Positions 34,901 to 45,010 of a stretch of 64,000 bases of DNA are shown one piece after another (the first letter of the stretch is position 1; each line of letters begins with the position of its first letter). The notes below the pieces were generated by a model, which worked only from the letters and a program-made list of their open reading frames with translations, did not search any database and was not told the DNA's origin. Source of the stretch: Owenia fusiformis (taxonomy: Eukaryota > Annelida > Polychaeta > Sabellida > Oweniidae); contig CAIIXF020000001.1 of the NCBI GenBank assembly GCA_903813345.2, positions 43,245,366 through 43,309,365 on the forward strand, in the 5' to 3' direction. Both the position numbers and the translations under genes were made by a program.

Positions 34901-36183
34901 AGTGTGAGACTCCTCCCAGAAAATATTCCATTGGCGATGTCAACATCGTTTTAGATATGCCACTTAAAGAAACTATTGTAGATATAGCTTACGAGGATTC
35001 TCTTGAAAAGGTAGCATCACCCGAAGATTGTCAGATTAATGTTACAAGTGATGATATCAATGATGAGTCATTGGGGGCAACAGGAGGGGCGTCTCTTCAT
35101 GTAAGACCACTAACCCCAAACAACCCATTTAATGAGGACGCATGTGTCAATGTTGACGTTGATACTAATACAAAACTCTTTAATGATCAAGAAGACGGAA
35201 ATAACATGTCTGTTATACGTGATGATGAAGCTTTTGAAAATAATCTCCTCAGAAAGCTACAGGCAGAAGACATAAGTGACAATGATCCAAAGTGGAATAT
35301 TTTGCGGAAAGAATCTAAAACAAAATCGGACTCTGTTGAAAAAGGCCATCCACTTTGGATAGAATTGGATTTACATAGGGATATTAAACCCGAGGTACCT
35401 ACAACTGAGGAAAACCAGGTGTTCTGGGTTGATGTGAAACCCCGAATGAAACCTACAAGACAAAGCTCTCTTCCAGGCAAATATGATGTTGTAAAAGAGA
35501 AAAGGGATAAACACCCAAAGAGGAGACACTCTGATTTGTCTCGTAATAAAAGGCCAAGCATAATTGATGCATTTGGGTCCAATGACTATAACCCTGAACT
35601 ATCAACCATTCCAGGATCATCTATGAATCTTTATGAGTCGTCAGGTTCGTTGAACCATCTTGGCTCTAGTTGGACGCACATGTACAGAAAACAACAGAAA
35701 ATACCATACGATGCGTTGAATGATAGCTACACCAGTAACAATGCATTTCTTCTTGCCAGTCACAGGGAAGTGAGTAACAACGATTTAATTACCGATAAAT
35801 CAGAAAGACTTCCGTCCAGCTTGGATCACCCCGATTCCACCAACAAAATAACTTCGAAGGATTCTGACAGCACAACATCGGTGAATAACATCGATGCCTT
35901 TGATGAAAGCTACAACTCAAATGGTGAACTTGAGCAGATTTGGAACAATGCACCTTTAGACCGAACAGATGAGACGCCTGCTGCTCGAGGTGTAAATAAT
36001 GATTGCATTAGTCAAACAAATGGTGATCGGGAGATATGTGATAATACAATAAATGAAATCAATGAGATTGAAATGCCGGTAGAACACATCACAATAAAAA
36101 GTAGTACAGCAACTCGAAATATTGATACCGATACTGAGTCTGAAGGAACTCAAAATTTTCACGAGATGACAACAGTGCTGTGA
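28982..36183 (+). CDS. orphan rhodopsin-like GPCR with very long C-terminal tail
   Basis: Exons 28982-29761, 33926-34112 and 34313-36183; 2838 nt, 945 residues, junctions GT-AG and in phase. Seven hydrophobic helices lie in residues about 5-300; the extracellular N terminus is only a few residues. C75 at the top of TM3 and C in SQCQF (loop 2) would form the usual disulphide. The DRY motif is FDR (98-100, GFDRVLS), TM6 has FILNHLPYM, and the NPxxY position reads VPHVL followed by VNPRIRHAL at helix 8. A cysteine cluster RCHCCG (about 313) could be palmitoylated. The remaining ~630 residues, nearly all in one 1871-bp exon, are polar, Ser/Thr/Asp/Asn-rich and predicted disordered. An in-frame stop at 28967 supports the ATG at 28982. 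Ligand and subfamily are not recognised; class A is inferred from topology. Poly(A) signal at 36500. Confidence 0.85.
30690..31090. repeat. ~35-bp minisatellite in GPCR intron 1
   Basis: About ten imperfect tandem copies of a unit like CATCAGCATAAGGCTAATCC + TATGGTTTGACTGTA. Unit length varies by a few bases and several copies lack the AATCC part. Confidence 0.85.
32810..33400 (+). mobile_element. decayed LINE reverse-transcriptase fragment
   Basis: TGCGGTGTTTCCCAAGGTTC at about 32866 translates as CGVSQGSILDPIFFFI, the RT motif usually seen as GVPQGSILGPLLF in non-LTR retrotransposons. Downstream sequence matches no intact frame and only fragments are readable. It is an old 5'-truncated copy inside GPCR intron 1; limits are approximate. 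Confidence 0.6.
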
Positions 36184-36499
36184 TCATATTCTATAAAATA
36201 TAGATCAATATATGAATATATAATTTTGCGTTCACATATTTCTACTATTGTCATCCTTGACTTTCTGACTTCTCTTAATCTTATTTATGACAATTCAAAT
36301 TTATTTTGGTGGATGTATAATATGCTGCATGGAAGGCACATTTTATTATAATTGTCACAATAATTAGAGAGTTGATGGGTAAACCTCATATATTAGCTTA
36401 AACATATTCATGTAACATCATTTTTATTAATTTACGATCTACGATTTTACAGAGTGCATCTTTTATTTACAGATAAAATATACTTGTGTTATTTATCAA

Positions 36500-36505
36500 A
36501 ATAAA
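36500..36505 (+). terminator. poly(A) signal of GPCR gene
   Basis: AATAAA 317 nt after the GPCR stop codon, the first clear hexamer downstream. Confidence 0.5.
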
Positions 36506-36628
36506 TATTATAATATGATGGTATGATTTGTTGAAGTGTTAAATATAAGGTCAGGGACGGTTGTGTTTCTCATCACAGAATAGGGAAGTCTCCAGAGAAG
36601 GGTTCCAAGCCTGCTTATATGGTACATT

Positions 36629-36834
36629 ACGGTGTAAGTGGTAACTGCCTAATCATTTAATTTGCCTTTTGCCTAATTTCTGCCAGGTTCGGAAAATTAA
36701 ATGTCGGAAATATTAACTTCATAATATTATTCAATGGGAAGTTTCTTGTCATTAGGAGAATTAAAATGAGGAAAATGATAAAATTTGACCATTTGGTAAA
36801 TTAACCTCTCGGATTAAATACCACCTATACAGTA
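36629..36834. mobile_element. ~205-bp MITE, copy 1
   Basis: Starts GTGTAAGTGGTAACTGCCTA and ends ATACCACCTATACAGT. The internal CCAGGTTCGGAAAATTAAAT is shared with the copy at 58535-58739, which lies in the opposite orientation. Confidence 0.75.
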
Positions 36835-37761
36835 CAGTATTCTTCAAAATTCTTCAATAGATGACATACAAAATAATAAAAGTGTAAAAATCGATTACTA
36901 ATTTATTGCTGAGCTCTAACATCAGTCAATCATCATAAAAGATTTGAGCCTGGTTGGATCATCCTTCACAGTATATCCTTCGCTCTTTTACTGAACCAAT
37001 GAATTAGATCATGACACTATCAATTAACAACACTTTAAAAATACATGTACATGTACAATTAGGTAACTATAGAAAACATTTTTCTACTTTTTATAAATAG
37101 AATTTATTTTGACATTACATATACATCAAACATTTGTTGTAATGGCTTTGCTTATAGAATTATAAGCCAATTACTCTAGTAACACAGGGTGGGATCATGA
37201 GTCTGCTATGCAATTTATCTTTTGTTACCAATATGTTTCATTATGCAGAAGAGAAAAATGTACTTCCTACATGCAATCTGGATATCATTTATGGATAACC
37301 TTCACTTCTATTTGTCCAATAATGCTAGGAGTTGAAGAAAATGAAAATGGCACTTGTGTATCATATTCTTAATGTAAGTTTTCCTTTTAAACTTTTTAAT
37401 AGCACAATACGTTGACTTGATTGTATTTACAAATGTTCTCCTCGGAACACTGGGAACAAGAGTCAGACCTTCAGTTATATAGTAGGTCCTTTTATCATTT
37501 TTACAAAAAATAATGATAATTTTTGTCCTCTATTTGTAAGGCTATTTGTCCATTGTGGTGATCACTTCAGACATTAATGGACCATATTTATATTCCTAAT
37601 ATATGGTTCATCTTTAAAAAGGAAAATGCACATTTCAGGTCACTGTTTTAGGAGTAGGTTCTTTTCTTCATATACACCCATCACAGACAAATCTTGCAAT
37701 CCCACCAGTGAGTTAGCACATTTCATCAGAATCAAAGTCAAATGTGTATATTTTGGTAAAA

Positions 37762-38112
37762 TCAAATCCTTATTTTCCTCATTGACGTGGCATAAATTGG
37801 TTCCATCACATGGAACATCATATAAATCATAAGTGCAACAAGTAGCATAATCCCACAGATTGAAATCAAAGCAGTTCTACCAATAACATATTGGTCATAG
37901 ACTTTCACATCTTCAGTTTCGGACGGAGTAACGCTTTCTCTTGGAAAGAACCACAGGGCAAGAGTCACAATCCCTGCCAGGACAATCATACCACCTCCAG
38001 CATAAGATGCGGGTCCCTGAGCACGGGATAACAATAGGCAGACCATCAGACTGAGCACCCATATTACAGCCAGGATAATAATCCCAACACCTATACCTAG
38101 CACTAGCGCCAT
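37762..38112 (-). CDS. TMEM218: TMEM218, transmembrane protein 218
   Basis: Small membrane protein linked in vertebrates to the ciliary transition zone (Meckel/Joubert disease gene). Here 116 residues in one exon, almost the same length as the vertebrate protein (115). Three hydrophobic segments: about 3-29 (GIGVGIIILAVIWVLSLMVC), 36-55 (ASYAGGGMIVLAGIVTLALW) and 78-101 (RTALISICGIMLLVALMIYM). Conserved family features visible: LLSRAQG after TM1, FFPR after TM2, VIGR before TM3 and MEPIYA at the C terminus. An out-of-frame ATG (38120-38118) lies just upstream of the start. Other coding exons are not needed to complete the protein. Confidence 0.88.
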   Translation of the reverse strand: MALVLGIGVGIIILAVIWVLSLMVCLLLSRAQGPASYAGGGMIVLAGIVTLALWFFPRESVTPSETEDVKVYDQYVIGRTALISICGIMLLVALMIYMMFHVMEPIYATSMRKIRI

Positions 38113-38560
38113 CTTTTCATGAGATAATGTTTTTTACTCAGGTGAGAATAGTTGAATATCGTTCAAACTAGCCTTGGCATGCTGCAATCTTGAGTTTTCT
38201 GCAATTTGGAGATATTCTCAGTTGCTTACTGCCAAAGAGTATATGGAAGAACATTAATGTTTTATATACAATGTATGTAACATATTTCATCAGGCCATGT
38301 TTTTACAAGTCCACTTGTGCATGCTGTGGAATTGATAGAAGGGATTTCTCCTAAGTTCAAGGATCCCATCAAGATCACATGTTACGTCATATGATAGGTC
38401 ATTTGATCAAGTTATGTAAGGTCAAAAAGTGAATAAAATTCACCATTTTTTGATCGGAACAAAACACTCAGACTAATTTCATTTCATTATAACATACATG
38501 TAATCCTCCTATCCAGTTATATTACATGGTAATTACTCATATGTGATGAATTTATGAACA

Positions 38561-39308
38561 GAAAAGGACCAGGTATAGTATAGCAAGTGATTTTAGATGA
38601 TCATATCTTTCACCATGAGTACTTTCTGGGCATAAATGCAATGGTTTTTTATTAAAACAATACGTTTTCTTTCAAGTGAAGTCCCCATGATGATAAAAAT
38701 ATAGATCGAACAATTTGAAAAATTATGAAGAGAAACCCCACGTCATCCATTTTTTCAAAATTTTGAACCCTATTTACACGAAAAGGATCTTCTTTTGCTG
38801 ATATTTATTGTATAAAAAGATTATTCAACAAGAGGTCTAAAACTTCTTCAAAAGTAGAATGGTAATGATTGTCTAGTTTTGAAGATATCAATTTTCAATG
38901 ACCAAAATTATGCTGAAAACAATGGATAGCATGAGTTTTCCCTATGGGAAAATAACATGGGATATTTGATATTCTAAATGATATATGATACTTTAGCACA
39001 TTTTAAAACCCATCCCCTTTTCAAAAATTGTTTTAATTATTGTATAGAAGAAACTTTTGATATGTTTAAATTATGAAAAACAAGATCCTATTTTGAGAAA
39101 ATAAACCTAACATTTTAAAAAAGTGACAAGGTCCTAATATATAACTTGTCAAAGAGTTGGATTAATATTTTTAGTATCATGGGTTTTCAATTGAAAGAAA
39201 ACATATTGTTTTAATTAGAACCACTGTATTTATGGCCAGAAAGTATGCATGGTGAAAGATATGACTGTCTGAAATCAGGTGCCATACTACACCTGGTCCT
39301 TTATGAAA
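38561..39308. mobile_element. ~750-bp inverted-repeat element upstream of TMEM218
   Basis: AAAGGACCAGGTATAGTATA (left) and TACTACACCTGGTCCTTT (right) are inverted. The arms continue for about 150 bp (TCATATCTTTCACCATG, AAACAATACGTTTTCTTTCA). The centre is AT-rich with no frame. An ORF at 39245-39454 lies over and beyond its right arm and is not supported. Confidence 0.75.
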
Positions 39309-40084
39309 AAGCACCAATAGCATCTTTGGCAAGAGGAGATTTACCAAGGCTGAGAGATGCCATAGTCACCTTAGATGACCAATTTTATAAACTGGAATCA
39401 TTTGCAATTAAAATCAGAATGTCATCATACAGAATGTTTGCTGTTGTTTTCTGAATATTCTAATGAAGTTTGGGTAGCATCACTGAAACTGCAATATCCA
39501 AGTTTGAATTGATGATATTCAAGTGAAATAATTTTTGAAGTAATTAAACTGCCATTTCCACGATTTCAAATTTTGCTTTGCCCATACATGGCTCTTAGCC
39601 AACATGTGACCGTGTTTATTCACATTATCATATCCTGCAAATTGATTGGATTACATATCGACTGATGTGCATAATGCTCATGAATAATCAATCAGTTACA
39701 AAAAATGGCACCTCACTTCTGATCATTGGCAGTGGACCACTTTTTCTGCATGTTACACATGTACTGCGGAAGTGGCATCTATGAATATATTGAATATTTA
39801 TTTCTAGAAGTCATGTCCATGAAAGTATTTAAACTTACCTAGTCATTCTTTAGACTGCAGCTGTAAACCAGCCCATGTTATCATGTAGTATAATATCAAG
39901 AATGAACAACCTGCAAGACATCCATCTATTTCTTTGTTTATTTGAATTCTGTAACAAACAATGTGAAAAAATTTTAAATACAGAAAATACAGGAGAGTAG
40001 AGTACACTTATGTACAGTGCGTTACATTGTAGTGCAGTAAAATACATTAGAGTACAGCGCAGTGAAGTATAGCATAGTACAGGA

Positions 40085-41840
40085 GTGTTCTCAATAGGAT
40101 TTTTTCTAAACACGCCTAACCATCGCGTAAGCAGGCGTCACCGTACAGCGTCAAAAAATACAGTAGTACAGTTTTCTGTACGGTGACGAAAATTAACTGA
40201 GTTGAAGCAAAAACTATAATGAGGGTTTTAAAAAGATTAATTAGATGAAAATAAATACGATTTCGGGTGTAATAAAAACAGCATTCTCTTAGGAATGGTT
40301 TTAACTTTCTAATTATGATAAAAGTTTTTCGAGCACTGCTCGGATTTTTTCTGACTGGATCGGCCCACATAATCGACTCGAGAGAAAAATGGTGTTTTTT
40401 TCACTTTTCGTTTGGTTATTATTTTCCCTGTCGTCTGAGAGTATGGATTATTTTTATGAGAATATGTATTTGTTATCTACACATTTTAGAACAGATGCAT
40501 ATTCGGCAAATAATCATTCAGTGTATTTATTTAAAAAAGATCAGAACTGTACGGTGACGCATCAGCTGTACGGTGACGCTTCCTTAGATTTTATGAAGTG
40601 CTCCAAGCTTACTGTTCGAACAAGAGGTAAAGAAGCGTCAGATCTACATGTACATTATCACTGGTAAGTATCAAGCGAAGGTTACAGCCGTCACATTCGC
40701 ATTTAAGATGGCGGACAGGAAGTATTAATTTCGATATTTTTAGTTTTCATGGAATTAACTATTTGAAAGTTGACGTAATGCTTTGGTATCATTTGAACTA
40801 AACCAGGCTTTTCTCATATGACTAACAAAGATAGCCTACACAGCCATCTTTACCCCATGCAAGATATTGCATCTTTCATCCTAAAAAGTCACACGTGCAA
40901 GATGAGATTTACTTGTGACATCCCTTGTTTTAAAACATCAATAACATAGCAACAAGAGAGTTTTTGGTTTCATGATCTTTACCGTATCATACATTTCCAG
41001 TAACCTTCCATTAAGCTGTGGAAGATATCGTTGAACTATAGCGCCCATGCTCTATATATGAACAAATGATCATACTCCAGAGTTTCAATTTCATACAATC
41101 TTAGTCTCATTTAGTTCATCAAAGCATAGCGTCACCGTACAGCTGGTGCGTCACCGTACAAATTTGATCTTTTTTAAATATACAAAATGAATGGTTGTTT
41201 GCTGAATCTTCACCCGTTCTAAAATGTGTAAGTAACAAATACATATTCTCATAAAAATAATCCATACTCCCAGACGGTAGGGAAAATAATAACCAAACAA
41301 AATGTGAAAAAACAACATTTTTTCACTCTGGTCGATTATGTGGGCCGATTCACTCAGAAAAAATCCGAACAGTGCTCGTAAATCGTTTATCATAATCAGA
41401 AAACCATTTCTAAGAGAATGCTGTTTTTATTTCACATGAAATCGTATTAGTTTTCATCAAATTAATTTTTTTAAACCCTTGTCATAGTTTTTGCTTCAAA
41501 GCAGTTAATTTGCGTTACCGTACAGAAAACTGTACTCTGCTATTTTTTGACGCTGTACGGTGACGCCTGCTTACGTGATGGTAAGGCATGCTAAAGTAGG
41601 ATCAAAATTCCCATTTTCACAATTCAGACCTAAGTTGGTTAAAACATGCCGATTTTTCATGATTTTTCTCATTTTCAAGTGAATGCAAATGGATTTTCAG
41701 GTGGGTGCAAGCCCGTTTTCAAAATCTCAAGTGGGTGCTGCACCCACTTGCTTTAATGCTAGGGAGATCACTGCAAGCCCGTTTTCAAAATCTCAAGTGG
41801 GTGCTGCACCCACTTGCTTTAATGCTAGGGAGATCACTGC
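40085..41840 (+). repeat. GGGAGATCACTG repeat, copy 2, split by a transposon
   Basis: The left part (TGTTCTCAATAGGATTTTTT, 40085-40110) and the right part (41596-41840) are parts of one repeat copy like that at 7320-7506, interrupted by the element at 40111-41590. The right part contains the unit AAGCCCGTTTTCAAAATCTC...GGGAGATCACTGC twice in tandem (about 65 bp). Confidence 0.65.
40111..41590. mobile_element. 1.48-kb foldback transposon with GCGTCACCGTACA motifs
   Basis: Arms 40111-40580 and about 41127-41590 are inverted copies. The TSD is CTAAA (40106-40110 and 41591-41595); the ends are CACGCCTAACCATC and GATGGTAAGGCATG. The 13-mer GCGTCACCGTACA, direct or inverted, borders both arms: near 40137, 40182, 40549, 40567, 41131, 41149, 41515 and 41558. 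The middle (about 40580-41127) is unique-looking. Frames in the arms mirror each other and match no transposase. Confidence 0.8.
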
Positions 41841-41914
41841 ACAGTATGTACTAAGACTAGGGCTGAAATAAAAAGTAAATACTCATGTCACATATTTGGA
41901 CAGCTCAATCATTA

Positions 41915-42451
41915 CTGTACGCCCGGTATTATTCGCGAGCTTTAATTTCGCGAATTTTGCGAAAACACGGTTTCGCGGCTATTAATTTTCGCGAATTTCA
42001 CAAGTTCAGAAGTGCGTGCCGGGCTATGTTTGCCCTTTCTGCGTCGTTGGCTATGTTTGCCCTTTCTGCGTCGTTGTACACGCTTCATGTTATTTTTAGC
42101 AATTTGAACTTCAGTTTCTATAATATCGTCGATGTCATTATTTAGCCTAGGCCCATTGGTAGTAGTTGGCCTGACTAGCCAACGTAAAATAGACATGTTG
42201 GTGGAAATCATCCAATTATCGCCCAATAACACTAGACGAAAAGTTTTACACAAAACGAAATGCATTTTGTAGTTCTTCTTACAGATGTAGGAATGGAGGG
42301 ATCAGAAGTTGACGAAATGCATCAGAGCCCCGGGTAAAAACAAATTCCCGGGGATTTAATTGGCAATTTCGCGACGATAATTTTTCGCGATTTTAACACC
42401 ATCGCGAAAAGCGCGAAAGTTAATCGCACGCGAATAATACCGGGCGTACAG
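41915..42451. mobile_element. 537-bp TA-flanked element with CGCG-rich ends
   Basis: CTGTACGCCCGGTATTATTC and GAATAATACCGGGCGTACAG are perfect inverted ends of at least 23 bp, flanked by TA. Both subterminal regions are dense in TTTCGCGA-like palindromes. Inside, GGCTATGTTTGCCCTTTCTG occurs twice in tandem. No transposase. Confidence 0.85.
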
Positions 42452-42894
42452 TATTGAATGGCCTCACATATCCAATAGACTAGAAGTAAAAATATGATGT
42501 TATGATTTTGATTTTTATCCGATTTGAGCAAATTGGTACAGTCTATGTTATGAATGAACAGAGAACACAAAGTTAAAAAGAACACTATCTCCAGTATAAA
42601 TAATGAACAGAGAACACTAAGCTAAAAAGAACACTATCTCCAGTATAAAAATTTCATCTACCCCATATAGCCAATACTTCAGCCTTTTTGTTAACAGGAG
42701 ACACTATTTGGCCATTCTCTTTATTTGAGCTTGTCAGTTAAACATGGGCCTTCAAGAGAGTGAACAATATTTTTATTGGACTGTCTTTCTGAAGAATTAC
42801 CCGTAATGCAACACTCAAGAAGCAAATGGTGATACCTCTTCTTTTCTTGTTGGTCATTTTTCTTTAATTCTAATAACAAGAACTCACTAGTGAG

Positions 42895-43215
42895 TCTAGA
42901 ATGGGGGCGTGCCCCCCCCCTAAAAAGTCAAAATTTTAACTGGAAATCAAAATATATTGTTATGGATTGTCAATAACGCATTGCATACATTGAAATCCAA
43001 CCCGGAAATTTTATATGGGTTAGAATGCACCAAATGATGCACCCCCCTATTCTCGCTCTGGAATTTGTCAGAATGCACCAAATGATGTTCAATTTTCAAA
43101 ATTTTCTGGGGTGACAATCCTCCAGCCCCTCTATTCTCACGCTCATTTGCTGCACTCACTAATGCGGTTCATTTCTCTCACGGTTATTATTAAACCCCCC
43201 CTAACACAAAATCCT
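42895..43215. repeat. MITE-like repeat with C-runs and GGATCCGCCCCTG end
   Basis: Begins GGGGGCGTGCCCCCCCCC, ends AATCCTGGATCCGCCCCTG; AATGCACCAAATGATG occurs twice inside. A similar end (GGGGCGGATCTGG) occurs at about 2125 in NASP intron 7. Confidence 0.5.
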
Positions 43216-44009
43216 GGATCCGCCCCTGGAACTCATACAAATACAATCAGAAAAGGGAAGCATGGCTATGTGCTCATTTTGAAGTTTTCAAGGTGTTCAG
43301 ATTTGGACCAAGATGTTTACAATTTGAAGGAAGGTGTTCAACATTTGTAAGTCACTCATTTTAGGTGTTCCCAAGTTGACAGGCCTGCAGGTAAATATCG
43401 CCAATAATTCTCCCTGCAGCCATAGAAATATATAGGCACGATCGGCAATATTGCATAACTTGGAGATTAAAGAATATCGAGTCGGAATTCTGGCTTCCAA
43501 TCCTCCTTGCAAAATGGCGGCTGTTTGAATTCGAATTTTGCCTATACATGGCAAAAAATCAATGTTCCACTCTGGGATTCAGATAATGAAAACAGAATGA
43601 AATTTTGCGCTAAGGGCTGATGTGAAAAGTCAGTCCACCCCCCGGGTCCACCCTAGTATGTATCCAACAGACTGACTTCTAGTATGATGTACTACTTTCC
43701 TGTGGAAATTGCAGTGAAATTTTTTGCACAAAATTATCAATTAGGGGAACTATTTCTTCAATAAAATAAGCATTACAAAATTTCAATGAATTAGTAAGGT
43801 ACAATGAAATGCAATAAAAAGAAACACAGCATATTGTCAAGTGGAAATAAAGCTAGTTGAAGTAACAAATGTGTAAATTAATTTTACCCAATCGGCCATT
43901 TTGAATAGCACTTCCTATGTAAACAAATATTTAAAATTACCAAACTTTAACATAGGTGCCTTATAGTCTGAATATAATTCAGACTAAATAGGATATAGTC
44001 TAGGGTCCA

Positions 44010-44080
44010 CCCTAATGGGGATTGACCCCTTGCTTGCCGAACGAGTGCTCTACCACTGAGGGTACTGAGTTATGGAGCCG
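44010..44080 (-). mobile_element. tRNA-derived SINE head, copy 1
   Basis: On the minus strand, GGCTCCATAACTCAGT, then AGTGGTAGAGCACTCG (A box) and GGGGTCAATCCCC (B box) follow tRNA order, with an extra CCCTCAG within the D arm. The stems are imperfect, so this is SINE-like and not a tRNA gene. Confidence 0.6.
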
Positions 44081-44249
44081 ACTGGGTTTTCCACACCAAA
44101 ATTGCATATATAGCATTGTAACCATGTCTTACAATACATTTTGAATAGCACTTCCTATGTAAACAAATATTTAAAATTACCAAACTTTAACATAGGTGCC
44201 TTATAGTCTGAATATAATTCAGACTAAATAGGATATAGTCTAGGGTCCA

Positions 44250-44320
44250 CCCTAATGGGGATTGACCCCTTGCTTGCCGAACGAGTGCTCTACCACTGAG
44301 GGTACTGAGCTATGGAGCCG
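44250..44320 (-). mobile_element. tRNA-derived SINE head, copy 2
   Basis: Same sequence as copy 1 in the second 240-bp unit, but with ATAGCTCAG in place of ATAACTCAG, i.e. the canonical A-box base. Confidence 0.6.
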
Positions 44321-44382
44321 ACTGGGTTTTCCACACCAAAATTGCATATATAGCATTGTAACCATGTCTTACAATAACAGGC

Positions 44383-44725
44383 CTGTCAACTGTCCCGCAA
44401 TTTGCGTATTTGTCACGCATTTGCTGAAGAATTTGAAGTCACGCCAGTTATTTTTGCGTGACAGAAAATGTCACGCAAATACGCATTTTACCTGGTAATT
44501 GTCAAGCGAAAATATATCTGTAGAAAATTTTCTAAAAAAGATCGTCTACACAGCAAAAATACGAACGACGGGAAAAATCGTACGCAGTTCGTTCGGACTT
44601 TTCACGCGAATTACGGATATGTCACGCATTCCGTTTGAAATTTTTCGAATCTCCCCCCCCCCCCTCGGACTTTTCACGCGAATTACGGATATGTCACGCA
44701 TTCCGTTTGAAATTTTTCGAATTAT
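44383..44725. repeat. TCACGCAAATACGC repeat with ~72-bp direct duplication
   Basis: AATTTGCGTATTTGTCACGC and TGTCACGCAAATACGCATTT are inverted around 44395-44490. A unit CGGACTTTTCACGCGAATTA...TTTGAAATTTTTCGAAT occurs at 44594-44650 and 44666-44721, separated by a C run. It lies about 290 bp upstream of the ERMP1 start. Confidence 0.7.
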
Positions 44726-45010
44726 TTGCAATAAGGCTTGTCTAGTAAATGTCTACAGTTTACAATTTAGTGTGGGCGATAATATGTTTATTTTATGTAG
44801 TTACAAGTAAACAGACGTTTATCTGCATAGATCGTCAAATATAAGACCAAAATGAAAATTAGTTTGCATCTTCTAATGTTCCGTCAACTAAAACATTGTT
44901 CAAAAATACCCATGAAGCACAATATTTAGAGGAAATTAGAAAATAAATGAGAAAAATGTAAATTTACCAAATTTAGCGCCAGGGAGCCTTTCGTAATTGA
45001 TTTTCAAAAC

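Larger units (their letters stand above)
43898..44377. repeat. 240-bp tandem duplication
   Basis: Unit 43898-44137 is repeated at 44138-44377. I see one base difference (T at 44070, C at 44310). Each unit contains the tRNA-like SINE head. The near identity means either a very recent duplication or an assembly artefact. Confidence 0.9.

Noticed and set aside
40315-41393. Mirror-image ORFs IKVFRALLGFFLTGSAHIID and INDLRALFGFFLSESAHIID as a gene pair
   Set aside because: They are the two arms of one inverted-repeat element and match no known protein; unlikely to be translated.
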